From: Streptomyces sp. CB01201
Lineage (GTDB): Bacteria > Actinomycetota > Actinomycetes > Streptomycetales > Streptomycetaceae
DNA length: 64,000 nt
Assembly: GCF_002803085.1 (NCBI RefSeq)
Contig: NZ_NNBJ01000007.1
Coordinates: 186,001-250,000 of the forward strand
Direction of reading: 5' to 3'
Part shown: piece after piece, positions 1 to 7,488 of the stretch
Position numbering within the stretch: position 1 is the first letter of the stretch
Layout of the letters: each line of letters starts with the position of its first letter
The notes under the pieces: model-generated
Told to the model about the DNA's origin: nothing
The model's input: only the letters and a program-made list of their open reading frames with translations
Databases searched by the model: none
Program-made: the position numbers and the translations under genes

Positions 1-517
1 ACACCTCCGCCTGGACAGCCCATGTGCTCCAGAAGGGCCGGGGCGCTCTCTCCGTCCACGGCTGGTCATCCCTGTGGCCCGAAGCTCGGTCGACCGCAAC
101 TGCCCTTGCCCGCCAGGGTGATCCGCAGCCGCTACGCGACTTCATCGAGCGCGCCTTGGTGGACGACGACGCGGGTGAGGCCGCGAACCTGAACTACTGG
201 GCGTACTGGCTCGGCGCCGCCTCCCGGCCCCAGCCCAGCGATCTGTTCATGCGGGACCGCGAACTCACCGGCTGGGACCCATAACGCTCCTGCGACTCCT
301 GGTACGAGGGCTCCAAGAAGCGCCGACCTATGTGGAGTTGTACGCCCACTCGATCTGGGCGCTGGTGCACGCGCACCCGTGGCTTCCGCAGGCTGCCCCT
401 TCCGTCCCGGGCGTGCTCGGTGAGAGTGTCGGACAGATCCTCGACACCAGCTCGATCTCCCCCAGGTCCAGGCACGATCTCGGCGCCGTGCAGCACCAGC
501 TAGGCAACCGCACATGA
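1..517 (+). pseudogene. Frameshifted C-terminal remnant of a regulator-like protein
   Basis: The gene enters the window already open. The first readable piece ends at a TAA at 282-284 after the residues LTGWDP. Translation resumes one frame over from 284 (TLLRLLVRGLQEAP, then VELYAHSIWALVHAHPW) and runs to the TGA at 515-517. The two pieces read as one helical protein like the C-terminal half of Streptomyces helix-turn-helix regulators (NLNYWAYWLG in the first piece, LYAHSIWALV in the second). A one-base deletion near 278-286 is the simplest explanation. The final TGA overlaps a possible ATG of the HD-domain gene, so the two were probably co-transcribed. Family assignment is from general resemblance only; the frame change itself is directly visible. 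Confidence 0.5.
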
Positions 518-534
518 ACGATGGAGGGCCACAC

Positions 535-1107
535 ATGGCAGACGACCAGAGCCGCGGCACCGCAGGGTTCCTGTTCGAGATGGGGATGCTCAAGAGGGCC
601 AAGCGGTCCGGCTGGTGGATCGTCGGCGTCAAGGACCCCGAGACCATCGCGGAGCACAGCTTCCGCACGGCGATCATCGGGAGCGTCCTGGCCATGGTGG
701 AAGGCGCCGACCCCGCCAGGGTCGCCCTGATGTGCGTCTTCCACGACACCCAGGAGACCCGCGTCAGCGACATCCCGCGCATCGGCCGCCGCTACCTTCA
801 GGCCGCCACCAACGAGGCCGTCACCGCCGACCAGGTCTCCGCCGCCCACCCCGCCGTCACCGCCGGCGTGCAGCGCATCGTCGAGGAGTACGAGAACGGC
901 GACAGCCCCGAGGTGATCGTGGCGCACGACGCCGACAAGCTCGAATGCCTCATCCAAGCCGTCGAATACCGCGAGCAGGGCCACCAGAACGTGCAGAACT
1001 GGATCGACACCAGCCTGGCTGGCCTCAAGACCGCCTCGGCCAAGGAGTTGGCCGAGGCGGCCCTGAACATGCCCTCGCTGGAATGGCAGCAGACCTACCT
1101 GCGATAA
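535..1107 (+). CDS. HD-domain phosphohydrolase (YfbR/HDDC2-like)
   Basis: A 190-residue protein with a metal-binding HD core: H41 in AEHSF, H70-D71 in FHDTQET with E74, and a later D in AHDADKLE. This spacing is typical of the YfbR/HDDC2 group, whose known members remove phosphate from 5'-deoxynucleotides. The substrate here is unproven. I chose the ATG at 535 because GGAGGG lies 7 bases upstream. An in-frame ATG at 514 that overlaps the previous gene's stop is the alternative and would add seven residues. It sits directly behind the broken regulator gene and is otherwise an intact housekeeping-type enzyme. Confidence 0.8.
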   Translation: MADDQSRGTAGFLFEMGMLKRAKRSGWWIVGVKDPETIAEHSFRTAIIGSVLAMVEGADPARVALMCVFHDTQETRVSDIPRIGRRYLQAATNEAVTADQVSAAHPAVTAGVQRIVEEYENGDSPEVIVAHDADKLECLIQAVEYREQGHQNVQNWIDTSLAGLKTASAKELAEAALNMPSLEWQQTYLR

Positions 1108-1657
1108 CGACTGCCGCCCGTCACGAAGCATGCCGCCTGAAACGTTTGTGCGAAATGGGCGTCCTGAGTGACTCATGCGAGCCTCACCGTCCGGAGGCTG
1201 GCGGCGGTGCCGACCGCTTCCGCTGGGATGAGCCGCTGGAGCTGCTCACCCCGATGGTTGCCGGCCGGGGCTGATCGGCAACGGGGAGGGCTCTGGCGGG
1301 CGCGCTTTGGGCGTGGTGACGTCGCTGGCGGCCAAGGGGCTGGCTTCCCTGATTGCGGGCAGGGCTCGTTCCGTATCGGAACACCCCGGCCGTTCCCTCA
1401 GGCAACGGCCGGGGTGTTCCCTCGGGGAACGACTGAGGGTCGCTCTGGCCTAAGGGGTCGTACGACGGCTGCCCTGCAGTGCGTGCTTGCGCTTGGGATA
1501 TCAGCATCGGTACGGCGGGCCTCAATGAGCTGACGGGTTCGCCGCCCGGAGCGAGGGCGCGGGCCGATGGGGCGATGTCGCAGCTCGCGGTGATCGTTGC
1601 CGAGGCGCGTTCAACGAGTGAGCGCCGGGGCGTTCAACGGGTGGATGGTCCTCCCGT
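1108..1657. other. Gene-poor stretch between the HD gene and the relaxase remnant
   Basis: I see no open frame here with believable protein content. Several frames are open only because of GC bias. The stretch holds a strong hairpin (1378-1420), a smaller one right after it (GTTCCC-TCG-GGGAAC, about 1415-1429) and, at its right end, the left arm of a 14-bp inverted repeat. Confidence 0.5.
1378..1420. terminator. Strong hairpin terminator
   Basis: Two perfect 17-base arms (1378-1394 and 1404-1420) are separated by a 9-base loop. It lies 270 bases after the HD gene and could stop transcription from either side. There is no clear T-run, as is usual in Streptomyces. Confidence 0.7.
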
Positions 1658-1672
1658 TCACCCGTTGAACGC
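1630..1672. repeat. 14-bp inverted repeat overlapping the relaxase stop codon
   Basis: Arms GCGTTCAACGGGTG (1630-1643) and CACCCGTTGAACGC (1659-1672) are perfect, with a 15-base loop. A third near-copy of the arm, GCGTTCAACGAGTG, sits in direct orientation at about 1609. The reverse-strand relaxase frame stops at 1658-1660, inside the right arm. It may be a terminator or a remnant of a transfer/attachment site. Confidence 0.55.
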
Positions 1673-3304
1673 GCTGGCGTCTCCGAATAGCCGTGGCATG
1701 GCCGGGGCCGATGCTGCTGGTACCTGTCGCGTGGTCGCCCGCTGATGGCCGGGTCGCTGATCCCGCAGAGCTCCTGGTGCCGGGGCGTATCCGGGGAGGT
1801 CCGCGGTGCGTCGCAGGCGCCAGATGAGGACCTCGCCGGCGGATTCGGCGGAGTCGAGCTCGCGGCGGGCGGTGGCCTCGACGAGCAATGCTCGTGCATC
1901 CTGTCCGGCGGTTTCGGCGTCGGTGAGGGTGGCGACCAGGGCGTTCCAGCCGGGCTCGGCCAAGATGGTCTCGGCGAGTTCGGGCAGGACGGCGCGCAGA
2001 GTGGTGGCGTGGCGGCGCAGCAGGGACGGGGCGATACGGCGGCCACGCTCGCGCAGCACTGTGAGGGGTTCGCCTGCGGCGTGCTGGTAGGCGGCGCGTA
2101 GGTGTGCGGCGGTCCGGCGGGCGGCTTCGGCTTGCTGGGCGTGCTGTCGCTGGGCGTGCCAGTTGGCGGCCGCGGTGGCGAGGAAGACCAGCATGTCCAG
2201 GACCATCGCGGTGCCGGCCCCGTCCTCGCCCCGGCCCGGAGCCGGCCCGCCGTGGACGAGGTCGCGGGCCGCGCGGCGCAGGTCCTGCGCGTGGCGGAAC
2301 TCGGCGCGGGTGTGCGAGCGTGAGGCACGCTCGAACTCCCAGGCCGCTTGACGCAGTTCGCTGCGGGTATCGAGGGCGGAGGTCTTGGCGAGCGCGTCGA
2401 GGACCTCACCGGTCGCGGAGATCTGGGCGGCCGCCACGCCATCGTCGGCGCCGTGGTCGAGGACGAGCAGGGCATGCCGGGCAGCGTGGGCGGTGGCGCG
2501 TCGTGCTGCGGCGGGTACCGATGGCCGGGCGGGGCGTTCCGGCTGCTCGCTGCCAGCGATCTCCGGCGGGGTAGGGGCGGTGGTGAAGCGTTCCTGGATG
2601 CGGGGCAGGGACAGATCGGGTGCGAGTCTGGAGCCGGAGTAGAAGGTGGGCTCGTTGTCCTTGTTGCGGTCGTCGGGCAGGGCCACCTTGTAGCCCTGCA
2701 GATCGCCGGAGGGCAGCACCCTCGTGCGGACGAGTAGCCCGGCGTTCTTGAGGCGGTCGAGGAACTCGTCCGTGGAGGCGGCGCCGTCGCCGGCGCCGCG
2801 AACGGTCTCGCGCAGCTCCTCACGCGGGGCGCGTGCCCGACCCTGGCGTTCGGCTTTGTGGCGTTCGGCGCTGGTGGGGCGTTTAGAGGCGATCCCGTCG
2901 CCCGGCGTGACCCGGTGAAGGCCGTAGTCGGCTTCGATACGGCGGGCCTCGGCCTGGGCGCGGCGGGCTTCGTTGTGCAGCCTGGGACGGCGGCCGTCCT
3001 CGCGGACCAGCGTGGCGATGACGTGGATGTGGTCGTCGGCATGGCGGACGGCCGCCCACCGGCAGGCGGCCTCGTCGCCGTTTCCCGTAGACGCTCCGTG
3101 GAGTGCATGAACGCCGGCGCGCATCGATCTCGCCATCGCCCGGCTCGACCGACAGCGGGCGTGGCCGGCGGGGCGCTGCCTGTCAACCGGCATCGGGCAC
3201 GCGTCCAGATTCACGGGGTGGCGCTGTAACCCCGGGTTCGTTGCTGCAGACGGCTGATTCGCTGTAGGACCTCCAGGACCTTTCAGGGCGGGAATGAAGC
3301 GCAC
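1658..3304 (-). pseudogene. 5'-truncated relaxase/mobilisation protein remnant
   Basis: The reverse-strand frame contains the relaxase histidine motif (AVRHADDHIHVIATLVREDG) followed by the usual linker region (EARRIEADYGL) and a long Ala/Arg-rich helical tail with SGDLQGYKVALPDD. In Streptomyces plasmid and ICE relaxases this histidine motif is preceded by about 100 residues with the catalytic Tyr and the HC motif. Here the upstream residues are Arg/Ala-rich and not recognisable, so the catalytic N-terminus is missing or frameshifted. The extent given is that of the open frame; the true original start is lost. It indicates that an integrative or conjugative element once occupied this region. 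No partner transfer genes are visible. Confidence 0.55.
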
Positions 3305-3559
3305 TCAAGCAGTTCGCCCACGGACGGATCCAGACTTCGTATCAACTTGTTCGAGACGTCTGTCGAACGCGCGACCGAGCTGATCTGGCGTGCCGAACTT
3401 GCGCTGCAGGACCGTCTCGTCCACTGCCAGTCCGACATCATCGACAATCGTGAATGTCTTCCCACCTGCTGGGCTGGGGCCGCGGCGCACCCGCGGCGTC
3501 TGGCAGGCGCGGGAGGTCCGTAGGGTACGGGTGAGTCGGCACTGTGGGTTGGGGGCGTT

Positions 3560-6500
3560 GTGGTGGATGAGCAGCAGCGGCGGGCCGGGGTCGTGGGGTA
3601 CTGGCGTGCGGTGGAGCTGTTCAGTCCGCAGAAGATCCCCGCGGTGTCGGTTAGGGAGCGCGTGTACGCGGTGTCTCAGGACGATCCACTGCCGTGGCAG
3701 GACAGCCACCCGCTGCGATCCGTAGCCCTGGAGCCAGGATTCGTGTGGCAGCACGTGGTCTACGGCGGGGCTTATGCACTGCGCGCGGTGCGCGACGCGC
3801 TGCTGGCAGTCTTCGGCGAGAGCGAAGAGGACCACGACGGGCGAATGGACGGCGAGACTGCCTTGTTCGCCCTCACGGTCAACGACGAGGGCCGGCTTCT
3901 GCTCGACTCTCCGGTGCTGTCCACGTGCGCCTGGGCCACCGGCCGAGCCCTGGCCCCGGGGCCCGGCCGCAGGGGATGGCTGGAGGGCTTCGAGGAGGAC
4001 GAGGCGGTCTGGCTGGCCCGCGCGGCAGAACTTGGCGACGTCCTGGCGACCGACGTGTCCGAGGAACGTGAGGACGATCTGCTCGACGAGGACGACGACA
4101 ACCCCGAAGACGACGAGGACAAGATCGGGCTTCGGGCTCTCGGCGCCAAGGACCTGCTGGAGTTCGTGGCGGAGGTCAGTGCCGCGTGGGGTGTCCAGGA
4201 GGCGCTGCGGCCGGGCGAGGTGCGGGTCCGCAGTGTCATGGTGCGCCAGAAGCAGGCAGACGGGGCTGATCAGCAGGACTTCCTGAACAGCTTCATCGCC
4301 GCCGACCTGGGACGGGTCGCCGACGCACTGCGCACAACGGAGCCGGGAGCAGGTCTGGCCGCGTACCTGACCCCGGATGAGCAGGTGAACACCGCATGGC
4401 GCACCGACCTGCGCCAGCATCCCCAAGCAGCTCTCGATCAAGTCGCGCCCGAAAACGCGCCGTTGGGGCGCTGGCCGGCGAACGCGAAGCACCCGCTCGC
4501 GTTGAGCCAGCAGTTCGCGGTGAACACGATCTGGCGGGACCTGGGCGGTGCGAGCGGCCTGTTCGCGGTCAACGGCCCGCCTGGCACGGGCAAGACCACC
4601 ATGCTGCGCGACTGCTTCGCTGCAGTGATCGTCGAACGGGCCCGGCGTCTAGCTGCGCTGCGGATGCCCTCGCAGGCCTTCACCGATGGCAAGCCGTACA
4701 CCTGGAAGAGCGGCGATTACACCCGCACGGTCACCGCGTTGCGCCCGGAATTGACCGGGTTCGAGATGGTGGTCGCCTCCGCCAACAACGGGGCGGTGGA
4801 GAACATCTCCACCGAGATCCCCGCCCGCGACGCCCTGGGCGAGCACTGGCGTGAAGAGGCCGACTACTTCAGCGAGCAGGCCACCCGCCTACTCAAGGGC
4901 ACTCCGGCCTGGGGCGCGGTCGCGGCCCGTCTGGGCAACAAGAAGAACCGCATGGAGTTCGTCAACCGGCTCTGGCACGGCAAGTACAAGGCGAGCGACG
5001 AGAACGCGCCGCCCCCACCGCCAGGGCGCCGCCCGCCGCGCCGGCGCGATGCGTGGATCGACAGCGATACAGGGGTCTCCCAGCTCCTGCGCGAGTGGGC
5101 ACGCCAGCCGCACACCGGCGTATGGCGCGACGCCAAGGAACGCTTCCACACCGCCCTGGCCGACGTGGAGCGGCTGCGCGAGGAGCGCGCGGCCTCGGCG
5201 GCCGCCCTCGCCGGCCTACCCGCAGCCCGGGCCCACCTCCGCGAAACGGAGCAGGCAGTCGCACACGCTGAAGAACAGGTCCGGCAGGCACAGCGCGGGC
5301 ACCCTGGTGGTGAACAGGCCCTCGTGCGGGCCGAAGCGGACCTGGCCGAAGCGCAACGGCTACACGAAGCGCATGCTCAACGACGCCCCGGGTTCATCGT
5401 CAGCCTGAGCACCCTGGGTCGTGCCGGACGCGACTGGCACGCCCGCGACCAACAACTCCTCACGGACGCCGATGCGGCCCGCGACACCCGCAACCTCGCG
5501 CGCACCGCGCTGAGTACCACACAACACCTGCTCGCCCAGGCAGAGCACCAGCGCCTCACCTGCGCCCAGGCCCAGACGGCGGCCGGGGAGCGCCTGGCCG
5601 CGCTCCAGGACCTTGTGGCGGCAGCGGAATCCCGGTGGGAAGGGCACGTCCCCAAGGACACCTGGCTGGTCGACGACGCACAGCGTGAACTCGCCGCGCC
5701 CTGGGGCGATGAGGTGATCGCCCACGCCCGTAGCGAACTGTTCCTGGCCGCTCTGGCCCTGCATGAGGCGTTCCTACGCTGTACGGCGCGCACCATGTAC
5801 GCCAACCTCATGGGCGCCATGGATGCCGTCACCGGCAACATCCCCAAGACCGTTCCGGTGAAGGCCCTGCAGGCCGCCTGGCAGAGCCTGTTCCTGCTCG
5901 TGCCGGTCGTCTCCACCACCTTCGCATCCCTGGACCGCGTCTTCGGCCGGCTCGGGCAAGAGGCGCTCGGCTGGCTGTTCATCGACGAGGCCGGACAGGC
6001 CAGCGCCCAGCAGGCCGTGGGCGGTATGTGGCGCTTGGCCCGCACCGTGGTCGTCGGCGACCCGCTCCAGCTCGAGCCCGTCATCGTGCTGCCCTGGACC
6101 GCCCAACGCGCCCTGGGCGCCGAGTTCGGTGTCGACGAACAATGGGCGCCCAGCCGTACCTCCACCCAGCAGCTCGCCGACCGCACCAACCGCTACGGCA
6201 CCCTGCTCCCGGCCGAGCTTCCCGACGGCAGCCAGGAAGTCTGGGTCGGCTCGCCGCTGCGGGTCCACCGCCGCTGCGACGACCCCATGTTCACTGTCAG
6301 CAACGCCATCGCCTACGACCACCTCATGGTCTACGGCACCCTCGGCCGCGACGAATACCGCTACCAGCCCCGCAGCTGCTGGGTGAACGTCGTGGCAACC
6401 GAGGCCGACGGGCACTGGATCCCCGAAGAAGGACGCGCCTTGCGCCGGGTACTGGAAAAGCTCCGCGACGAAGGCGGCGTCGACCTCACCCAGGACGTCT

Positions 6501-6844
6501 ACGTCATCAGCCCGTTCCGGAATGTCGTCCGCGGCGCCGAGAAGGCCTGCCGCGGCCTGCTGCCCGACAACCGGGTCGGCACCATCCACACCACCCAGGG
6601 GAAAGAAGCCGACGTCGTCATCCTCGTCCTCGGCAGCGACCCCCGCCGCCCGGGAGCCCGCACGTGGGCTGCCTCCCGGCCCAACCTCCTCAACGTCGCC
6701 GTCAGCCGCGCCAAGCGCCGCCTCTTCGTGATCGGCAACCGCGACACCTGGCGTGACCAGCGCTACTTCTCCACCCTGGCCGAAACCCTCCCCGCCCATG
6801 ATTGGACCCCACCTAGCGGGCCTGGCTCATCGGTCTCGCGCTGA
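3560..6844 (+). CDS. Large superfamily 1 (UPF1/DNA2-like) helicase
   Basis: A 1,094-residue protein. A P-loop GPPGTGKT lies at about 339-346, a Walker B DEAGQ at about 809, and conserved C-terminal SF1 motifs include TTQGKEADVVILV and NVAVSRAKRRLFVIGN near 1040-1055. Between the two halves is a long charged coiled-coil-like insertion (about 500-720). The first 330 residues include an acidic stretch (DDLLDEDDDNPEDDED) and match nothing I know. SF1 proteins of this build unwind or translocate on nucleic acid, and several large ones belong to phage-defence systems. Two GTG codons in tandem at 3560 and 3563 follow a GGGGG stretch. The gene stands alone, with Lsr2 next downstream on the same strand. 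Confidence 0.75.
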   Translation: MVDEQQRRAGVVGYWRAVELFSPQKIPAVSVRERVYAVSQDDPLPWQDSHPLRSVALEPGFVWQHVVYGGAYALRAVRDALLAVFGESEEDHDGRMDGETALFALTVNDEGRLLLDSPVLSTCAWATGRALAPGPGRRGWLEGFEEDEAVWLARAAELGDVLATDVSEEREDDLLDEDDDNPEDDEDKIGLRALGAKDLLEFVAEVSAAWGVQEALRPGEVRVRSVMVRQKQADGADQQDFLNSFIAADLGRVADALRTTEPGAGLAAYLTPDEQVNTAWRTDLRQHPQAALDQVAPENAPLGRWPANAKHPLALSQQFAVNTIWRDLGGASGLFAVNGPPGTGKTTMLRDCFAAVIVERARRLAALRMPSQAFTDGKPYTWKSGDYTRTVTALRPELTGFEMVVASANNGAVENISTEIPARDALGEHWREEADYFSEQATRLLKGTPAWGAVAARLGNKKNRMEFVNRLWHGKYKASDENAPPPPPGRRPPRRRDAWIDSDTGVSQLLREWARQPHTGVWRDAKERFHTALADVERLREERAASAAALAGLPAARAHLRETEQAVAHAEEQVRQAQRGHPGGEQALVRAEADLAEAQRLHEAHAQRRPGFIVSLSTLGRAGRDWHARDQQLLTDADAARDTRNLARTALSTTQHLLAQAEHQRLTCAQAQTAAGERLAALQDLVAAAESRWEGHVPKDTWLVDDAQRELAAPWGDEVIAHARSELFLAALALHEAFLRCTARTMYANLMGAMDAVTGNIPKTVPVKALQAAWQSLFLLVPVVSTTFASLDRVFGRLGQEALGWLFIDEAGQASAQQAVGGMWRLARTVVVGDPLQLEPVIVLPWTAQRALGAEFGVDEQWAPSRTSTQQLADRTNRYGTLLPAELPDGSQEVWVGSPLRVHRRCDDPMFTVSNAIAYDHLMVYGTLGRDEYRYQPRSCWVNVVATEADGHWIPEEGRALRRVLEKLRDEGGVDLTQDVYVISPFRNVVRGAEKACRGLLPDNRVGTIHTTQGKEADVVILVLGSDPRRPGARTWAASRPNLLNVAVSRAKRRLFVIGNRDTWRDQRYFSTLAETLPAHDWTPPSGPGSSVSR

Positions 6845-7040
6845 CGTTGGACGGTGGTCTCACGGGTGCGCCTGCGAGGACAACGACCCGCGCCCGCCCA
6901 CTCAACGCAGGCTGCTTGAAGGCGCAGATTCATGTCCGCAATTCACGCGGGATGCAGGACTGGCGAGCATCGGTCACTCAAGATGACGGGCGCACCATCT
7001 TTGGGTGGCTGCTTGCCGGATCGGGTCTATAGTCAGCCGT
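6845..7040. promoter_or_regulatory. Lsr2 upstream region with a -10-like hexamer close to the start codon
   Basis: No gene is seen in these 196 bases. TATAGT at 7028-7033 is a good -10 match and ends only 7 bases before the Lsr2 ATG at 7041, and no Shine-Dalgarno sequence precedes the ATG. Together these suggest a leaderless transcript. No convincing -35 is visible at the usual distance. Confidence 0.45.
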
Positions 7041-7382
7041 ATGGCCCAGAAGGTAATTACGACATACGTGGATGATCTCACCGGTGAGGAATCGACCGAG
7101 ATTTCCACACACAGCATTCTCATCGACGGAGCTGGGGTTGAGATTGACCTCACCGATGAGAATTACGAGAAGCTCCTCGCCCTCCTCAATCCGTATCTTC
7201 ACGCGGACGGCGCCCGCAGGATCCGAGGAGCTGCGAAGGCGAAGGGCAAGCCTGGACCGAGTGCCGAGAGCAAGGGCGACTCGTCGGCAATCAGGGCCTG
7301 GGCCAAGGAGAACGGCCATGTGATCAGCGACCGTGGCCGGGTGCCGGCAGCGGTCCGTGAGGCATACGCGAAGGCCAAGTAG
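7041..7382 (+). CDS. lsr2: Lsr2-family nucleoid-associated protein
   Basis: A 113-residue protein starting MAQKVITTYVDDLTG, the typical Lsr2 N-terminal dimerisation region, with a C-terminal AT-hook-like DNA-binding part (IRAWAKENGHVISDRGRVP, containing the RGR triplet). Lsr2 bridges DNA and silences AT-rich, often horizontally acquired, genes. Streptomyces usually carry one chromosomal copy plus extra copies on mobile elements. Its position between a helicase and a nuclease-like gene in a region with a relaxase scar suggests this is an accessory copy. Expression is probably from the leaderless-type promoter just upstream, and a hairpin terminator follows 14 bases after the stop. Confidence 0.9.
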   Translation: MAQKVITTYVDDLTGEESTEISTHSILIDGAGVEIDLTDENYEKLLALLNPYLHADGARRIRGAAKAKGKPGPSAESKGDSSAIRAWAKENGHVISDRGRVPAAVREAYAKAK

Positions 7383-7396
7383 GAGAACGGTTCGCG

Positions 7397-7420
7397 CCCC
7401 CTCACTCTCGAGTGAGGGGG
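7397..7420. terminator. Hairpin terminator between lsr2 and the convergent GIY-YIG gene
   Basis: Arms CCCCCTCACTC (7397-7407) and GAGTGAGGGGG (7410-7420) are perfect complements with two bases between them. It lies between two genes that converge and can serve both. Confidence 0.8.
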
Positions 7421-7488
7421 CCTCGTACTGCCCGGGCGAACGAAGCCGGAAGAGGTACCAACTGGCGTCGGCGAGTGGGGGCGTTGAG

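Noticed and set aside
3305..4492. A 395-codon reverse open frame overlapping the helicase start
   Set aside because: No recognisable features; it is antisense to the helicase N-terminal region.
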